DNA from: Acetobacter garciniae
GTDB taxonomy: Bacteria; Pseudomonadota; Alphaproteobacteria; Acetobacterales; Acetobacteraceae
Reading direction: 5' to 3'
Length of the DNA: 64,000 nt
Assembly (NCBI RefSeq): GCF_017377735.1
Contig: NZ_JAFVMH010000003.1
Location: forward strand, 267,498 to 331,497
Part shown: one piece after another, positions 60,279 through 64,000 of the stretch
Numbering within the stretch: position 1 is the stretch's first letter
Layout of the letters: each line of letters starts with the position of its first letter
Made by a program: the position numbers and the translations under genes
Notes under the pieces: model-generated
Seen by the model: the letters and a program-made list of their open reading frames with translations, nothing else
Told to the model about the DNA's origin: nothing
Database searches by the model: none

Positions 60279-60802
60279 TGACATCATCCTTGCAACGTCT
60301 TGGCAGGCGCATGGCTATGGCTTTGGGACTGGGCCGGCAGACAGCAGACACGGTAGAGACCGCCTCTACCCCCACGGTTCAAATTGCCCTGGCGGACGGG
60401 GAAATCCGCAGCGACGTACCTGTGCTGCAACTGGCGGGCTTCCGCAGCCGGTCTCTGCCCGGGTCTGATATCGCTGTGCTGTTCCAAGGGGGAGACCGCA
60501 CCCGCGCCGTCGCGATCGCCACGGGCGACCAGCGCAGTTACCCGCGCGACCTGCAACCGGGTGATGTCTGTCTTTACCACCTGGTGACCGGGGCGCGTAT
60601 CTGGCTGAAGGCTGACGGAAGCATAACTCTCTCTACCGCCGGTAAACTGACAGTTTCCGCCCAGGAGGCGGCATTTGAGTGCCCAATTACCTGCACCAGC
60701 ACGATCACCGCGCAGGGTGATGTGAAGGCAGGAAATATCAGCCTTGAGCAGCACCGCCACAATGTGCCGGCAGCGCCTGGCACATCTGACGCACCGGAAT
60801 AA
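60278..60802 (+). CDS. baseplate spike protein (Mu gp45-like, gpV domain)
   Basis: 174 residues: VQIALADGEIRSDVPVLQLAGFRSRSLPGSDIAVLFQGGDRTRAVAIATGDQR...PGDVCLYHLVTGARIWLKADGSI is the OB-fold part, and ENP-like ITCTSTITAQGDVKAGNISLEQHRHNVPAAPGT gives the beta-helix tip ending in a His pair that may bind iron. ATGA-type overlap with the previous gene. Confidence 0.88.
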   Translation: MTSSLQRLGRRMAMALGLGRQTADTVETASTPTVQIALADGEIRSDVPVLQLAGFRSRSLPGSDIAVLFQGGDRTRAVAIATGDQRSYPRDLQPGDVCLYHLVTGARIWLKADGSITLSTAGKLTVSAQEAAFECPITCTSTITAQGDVKAGNISLEQHRHNVPAAPGTSDAPE

Positions 60803-60808
60803 CCCATC

Positions 60809-61306
60809 ATGGACATTGCGATCACGTGGAACGTCGCTCAGGCCCGGGGGGACTGGACCTTTAGCAACGGCGATCTCGTGTTGGACAGCGCGCTGCGTTC
60901 CGCCGTGCTGGTCAGCCTGTTCACCGACCGGGTCGCGCCGGAGACCATCACAACGCTAGATGGCGCAGTCGGGTTTGCCCCGGCCCCCGGTGCATCCGGG
61001 TCGGAATTGAACGACAGACGCGGCTGGTGGGCCGACGCGTGGGCTGACACGCCCATAGGTTCGCGTCTCTGGCAACTGGCCCGCGCGGTCAAGGCGGGGC
61101 AGAGCAGCATTCCGCGTGAGGTGGAGGCAATCTGTCAGGAGGCCTTGCAATGGCTGGTCGATGACGGTGTCGCGGCCTCTGTCACGGTCAACGCTTGGTG
61201 GAGCACGGTGAACCGCCAGGCCGTCGAATTCCGCGTAACCGTTCTCGAACCCGGGCAGACGGTCCCGCAAACTTTCCTGTTTTCATGGGCGTGGGAGGGG
61301 ATTTGA
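60809..61306 (+). CDS. baseplate protein (Mu gp46-like)
   Basis: 165 residues: GDWTFSNGDLVLDSALRSAVLVSLFTDRV...RRGWWADAWADTPIGSRLWQLARAVKAGQSSIPREVEAICQEALQWLVDDGVAASV is the GP46 family pattern, a wedge subunit. Confidence 0.9.
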   Translation: MDIAITWNVAQARGDWTFSNGDLVLDSALRSAVLVSLFTDRVAPETITTLDGAVGFAPAPGASGSELNDRRGWWADAWADTPIGSRLWQLARAVKAGQSSIPREVEAICQEALQWLVDDGVAASVTVNAWWSTVNRQAVEFRVTVLEPGQTVPQTFLFSWAWEGI

Positions 61307-62422
61307 ATGCCATATGCAAGACCTACCCTGACGGAGCTGCGCCAGCAGGCGTTGCAGGACGTGCTCGACGGGGGCATTTCCAACGTATCGGCAGTGCTGC
61401 GCTTTTCGGTTCTAACGGTCCTGTCCTACGTGCTGGCAGGCCTTGCCTACCTGCATTACGCATATCTGGACTGGATATCCAAGCAGGCTGTGCCCTGGAG
61501 CGCGACAGACGAATATCTGGAAAGTTGGGGCGCGCTCAAGAACGTGCTGCGCAAGACCGCTACATCTGCGTCCGGGTCTGTAGCATTTACGGCGACCGGT
61601 AGCGCAGTAATCCCGGCTGGAACCGGTATAGCGCTGGCGGGCGGTCTGTTGGCCACCACAACGGCTGATAGCACGCTGAACGGCAGCACGGTCACGGCAC
61701 CGGCTACCTGCACGGTCTCAGGCTCTGCCGGCAATATGGCGGCGGGAACTCTGGCGACATTGTCCAGTCCGGTTCCGGGAATCCAGACGGTGGGTCAGGT
61801 GGCCAGCGCATTTACAGGGGGCGCGGACACAGAACTGGACGACGCTTTTCGTTCCCGCGTGCTGCTCGCATGGCAGGGGGACGCCGCGAACGGGCGCAAG
61901 CAGGACTATATCGACTGGGCGCTGGCGGTACCGGGTGTCACCCGGGCCTGGTGCAATCCGCTGGGCTTTGGTGCGGGCACGATCGTGGTCTACCCCATGC
62001 TGGACGATGCGGAATCGGCCTCTGGCGGGTTCCCGCAGGGCACGAATGGCGCCAGCAGTTCGGACAGCCGTTATGCGACCGCCACGGGTGACCAACTGAC
62101 CGTGGCCAATGCCCTCTATCAATCGCAGCCGGTCGATGCGCTGGTCATCGTATGCGCTCCAGAGCCTCAGCCCACCAATTTCGTGGTGGCAGATCTGGGT
62201 ACAGGCAACACCGTCGCGAACCAGACCCTGATCAAGGCCGCACTACAGGACATGTTCCTGCGCCTTTCCGCGCCGGGTGGCACGCTCCACCCGAACGATT
62301 GGGATGAGGCTATTGCCGCCATCGGGCTGTCGAGTTTTAGCGTCACGCAGCCCACAGCCCCCGTTACTGGCGCTACGGCGGCCGCAATGCCCACGCTGGG
62401 AACGATAGCGTTCGAGAATTGA
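61307..62422 (+). CDS. baseplate J-like wedge protein (Mu gp47-like)
   Basis: 371 residues. Starts right after the gp46 stop. LTELRQQALQDVLDG, AYLDWISKQAVPWSATDEYLESWGALKNVLRKTA, GTGIALAGG and GVTRAWCNPLGFGAGTIVVYPMLDD follow the baseplate J/gp47 family. Confidence 0.92.
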   Translation: MPYARPTLTELRQQALQDVLDGGISNVSAVLRFSVLTVLSYVLAGLAYLHYAYLDWISKQAVPWSATDEYLESWGALKNVLRKTATSASGSVAFTATGSAVIPAGTGIALAGGLLATTTADSTLNGSTVTAPATCTVSGSAGNMAAGTLATLSSPVPGIQTVGQVASAFTGGADTELDDAFRSRVLLAWQGDAANGRKQDYIDWALAVPGVTRAWCNPLGFGAGTIVVYPMLDDAESASGGFPQGTNGASSSDSRYATATGDQLTVANALYQSQPVDALVIVCAPEPQPTNFVVADLGTGNTVANQTLIKAALQDMFLRLSAPGGTLHPNDWDEAIAAIGLSSFSVTQPTAPVTGATAAAMPTLGTIAFEN

Positions 62423-62423
62423 T

Positions 62424-63017
62424 ATGCCCCCACCCATTTTCAGTCAGGACATGTTCCGCGCAGCCCTGCTGCGGTTGCTGCCTTCTGGCCCAGTGTGGCC
62501 CAAAGCGGCGGGAAGCGGTCCTTATCGGCTGGCGGATATCTGGTCCAACACCTTCGCCCGCAGTTCCGCCCGGGCAGCCAACCTGTTGGTGGATGCATTC
62601 CCGTCCAGCGCCACGGAATTGCTGCCCGAGTGGGAGGCTACGCTCGGTCTCCCAGACCCCTGCGCTGGTACCAACCCCAGCATTACCCAGCGTCGTGCGC
62701 AGGTTGTAGCGCGCATTACCGATACAGGCGGGTGCTCAGTTGCCTACTTTATCGCGTTTGCCAAAGCGCTTGGCTACGACATCACCATTACGCAATTCGC
62801 TCCCGGGCGGTTTGGTCGCCGGTTTGGCACGCCTTTCGGGGGGGAAGCCTGGGCCTATGCATGGCAGGTCAACGCGCCCCAGTTCACGATTTCTAGGCGC
62901 AAATTCGGGGACAGTTTCGGGCAGGCCTGGGCCACATGGGGCAACACCGTCCTTCAGTGCGAAATAAAGGCCCGCGCGCCCGCACATACCATCGTTCTCT
63001 TCAGCTACGGAACCTGA
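62424..63017 (+). CDS. tail protein (Mu gp48-like, DUF2313/YmfQ)
   Basis: 197 residues: LRLLPSGPVWPKAAGSGPYRLADIWSNTFARSSARAANLLVDAFPSSATELLPEWEATLGLPDPC and RRAQVVARITDTGGCSVAYFIAFAKALGYDITITQ are the DUF2313 signature. Connects baseplate and fibres. Confidence 0.9.
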   Translation: MPPPIFSQDMFRAALLRLLPSGPVWPKAAGSGPYRLADIWSNTFARSSARAANLLVDAFPSSATELLPEWEATLGLPDPCAGTNPSITQRRAQVVARITDTGGCSVAYFIAFAKALGYDITITQFAPGRFGRRFGTPFGGEAWAYAWQVNAPQFTISRRKFGDSFGQAWATWGNTVLQCEIKARAPAHTIVLFSYGT

Positions 63018-63018
63018 C

Positions 63019-63939
63019 ATGGATCTTCTGATTTCCGCCAACACTGTTGCGCAGGCGCAGGCTGATACTGCCCCCGCGACAGGCACACCCGGATGGGCGA
63101 CAGATGGTGACCCGGCACAAGGGATTATCGCCACAGATAGTCCTGCTTGGCACTACAATATGATGATGGCCGAGCTGATCGCCTTCGTAAAAGCAGCCGG
63201 CATTACACCCAGTAATTCCGACTGGTCGCAGACTCTCAAAGCAGCCCAGATCCTGTTCGCCCCGGCGCAGCGCGGGGTAGCACCCTATAACGCCGCGCTG
63301 GCCACGCTTATCGGGGGTTACCCGAAATTCGCTGTCGTGGTCGATGCAGCGGGCGCGTTCTGGGTGTCCACGGCCGACGCGAACATGACTGTTCCGGGCG
63401 CAACGGGGGCAAATTGGACGAGCCTCTTTGCAAGCTATACCACCACGACTGATGGGGATTATCGTTACGCCAGGACGGGCGGCGCGGGGGACCTCCAGAC
63501 TGGCCACAAAATATACATCGGCTTCAACGGCACTCGCATGGTCGGTATCGTGGACACGACCGAATTCGGGAATATCGCATTTTCCAATCAGTTTGTGTCA
63601 GCAAGCAGTAAAGTCTTTTTTGCAGCAACGTCCGACCAAAGCTCCACAACCCTCACCTACACAGCCCCCGTTTCGGGTACCTTTCTTATTACTGCGAACG
63701 CCAACGTGGGCGTGGCAGCAAACCAAACTCAACCAGATGTAGCCGAGTTTGGTATTTTTCTCGATGGCAATCCAACTGCGATAACTAGCGACACAACCTC
63801 TATTTCAATGTCCCATTGCATCGCGGTACCAGTTGGCGCGGGAGCGCACACGATATCGGCTGTCTACGCCCCAACGTCTCAAGTTGCTAACTGGCATTCC
63901 AGAAGTATTGCGCTCACCTATCTATTTATTCCAAGCTAA
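63019..63939 (+). CDS. tail fibre-like protein
   Basis: 306 residues. The N-terminal half (TPGWATDGDPAQGIIATDSPAWHYNMMMAELIAFVKAAGITPSNSDWSQTLKAAQ) is the base-attachment region common to phage tail fibres; the C-terminal half has a C1q/TNF-like beta domain (FGNIAFSNQFVSASSKVFFAA...TYTAPVSGTFLITANANVGVA) that may bind the host surface. The lower GC toward the end fits a horizontally exchanged receptor-binding tip. Confidence 0.72.
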   Translation: MDLLISANTVAQAQADTAPATGTPGWATDGDPAQGIIATDSPAWHYNMMMAELIAFVKAAGITPSNSDWSQTLKAAQILFAPAQRGVAPYNAALATLIGGYPKFAVVVDAAGAFWVSTADANMTVPGATGANWTSLFASYTTTTDGDYRYARTGGAGDLQTGHKIYIGFNGTRMVGIVDTTEFGNIAFSNQFVSASSKVFFAATSDQSSTTLTYTAPVSGTFLITANANVGVAANQTQPDVAEFGIFLDGNPTAITSDTTSISMSHCIAVPVGAGAHTISAVYAPTSQVANWHSRSIALTYLFIPS

Positions 63940-63949
63940 AGGCGCACCT

Positions 63950-64000
63950 ATGATTTATACGATCCTCACCAACTCGGCGGGAACGATCATTGGCGCAGGC
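63950..64000 (+). CDS. start of the next gene (partial)
   Basis: Begins ATG at 63950 and reads MIYTILTNSAGTIIGAG to the edge. Probably a fibre assembly or second fibre protein, cut by the window. Confidence 0.45.
   Translation, partial: MIYTILTNSAGTIIGAG

Noticed and set aside
1..64000. CRISPR arrays, rRNA genes and insertion sequences
   Set aside because: None was seen on reading; the only repeats are the short ones listed.

Overview
The window is high-GC DNA that most resembles the chromosome of an acetic acid bacterium (Acetobacteraceae, Komagataeibacter or Gluconacetobacter type). That placement is inferred from protein resemblance and base composition, not from a database search. Positions 1 to about 27,900 are mostly ordinary chromosome. 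Positions from about 27,917 to the right edge are a large prophage inserted at a tRNA-Ser gene; its far end lies outside the window.

Chromosomal part. 104-4208 holds a compact late cobalamin set: alpha-ribazole phosphatase, BluB, CobS, CobT and CobU, which together make the lower ligand and attach the nucleotide loop. An NAD(P)-dependent aldehyde dehydrogenase and tRNA-Glu(CTC) follow. Just after the tRNA lies a decayed integrase, then a Zur-box-controlled zinc GTPase gene (zigA type) with a small DUF6525-like partner, a second possible integrase remnant, an AT-richer polytopic membrane protein and a methyltransferase; this stretch looks like an old island. 10,772-14,733 carries two DUF1989 proteins (carboxyguanidine deiminase / urea carboxylase-associated type) followed by phosphotransacetylase and acetate kinase. 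Next come GDP-mannose synthesis (manC type), a beta-lactamase-fold esterase, an AlkB-like dioxygenase, a sodium:solute symporter with its DUF3311 partner, anmK, pdxJ, pdxA, a LapA-like protein, pyrF and trpF.

Prophage. The integrase (28,078) lies beside tRNA-Ser(GGA) and is preceded by three GTGGGTAA repeats. A tightly overlapping leftward operon of 16 small genes (34,717 to 29,314) includes zinc-ribbon proteins, an AlpA-like regulator, a DUF2786 protein, a GapR-like protein and an XRE regulator. An immunity region (34,740-36,206) contains a LexA-type repressor, a Cro-like protein and five sites fitting (T/G)TGC-N6-GCA(A/C), laid out like lambda OL and OR. The rightward early region has two cassette-like units in which minus-strand genes sit between repeated plus-strand elements and hairpins with a shared TGGCAAC loop. 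It continues with CII-like, replication-like and DNA methyltransferase genes. A second tyrosine recombinase (41,782) is preceded by dif-like sites. The late genes combine a lambda-type head (Nu1, A, W, B, C, D, E) with a Mu-type contractile tail (sheath, tube, frameshifted chaperone, tape measure, gpN, gpP, gp45-48) and run to a tail-fibre gene at the right edge. Lysis genes are not seen and may lie beyond 64,000.

The best candidates for something not yet described are the phage recombinase with its 28-bp dif-like site (41,635-42,657) and the tandem hairpin-bounded cassettes (36,203-37,833).
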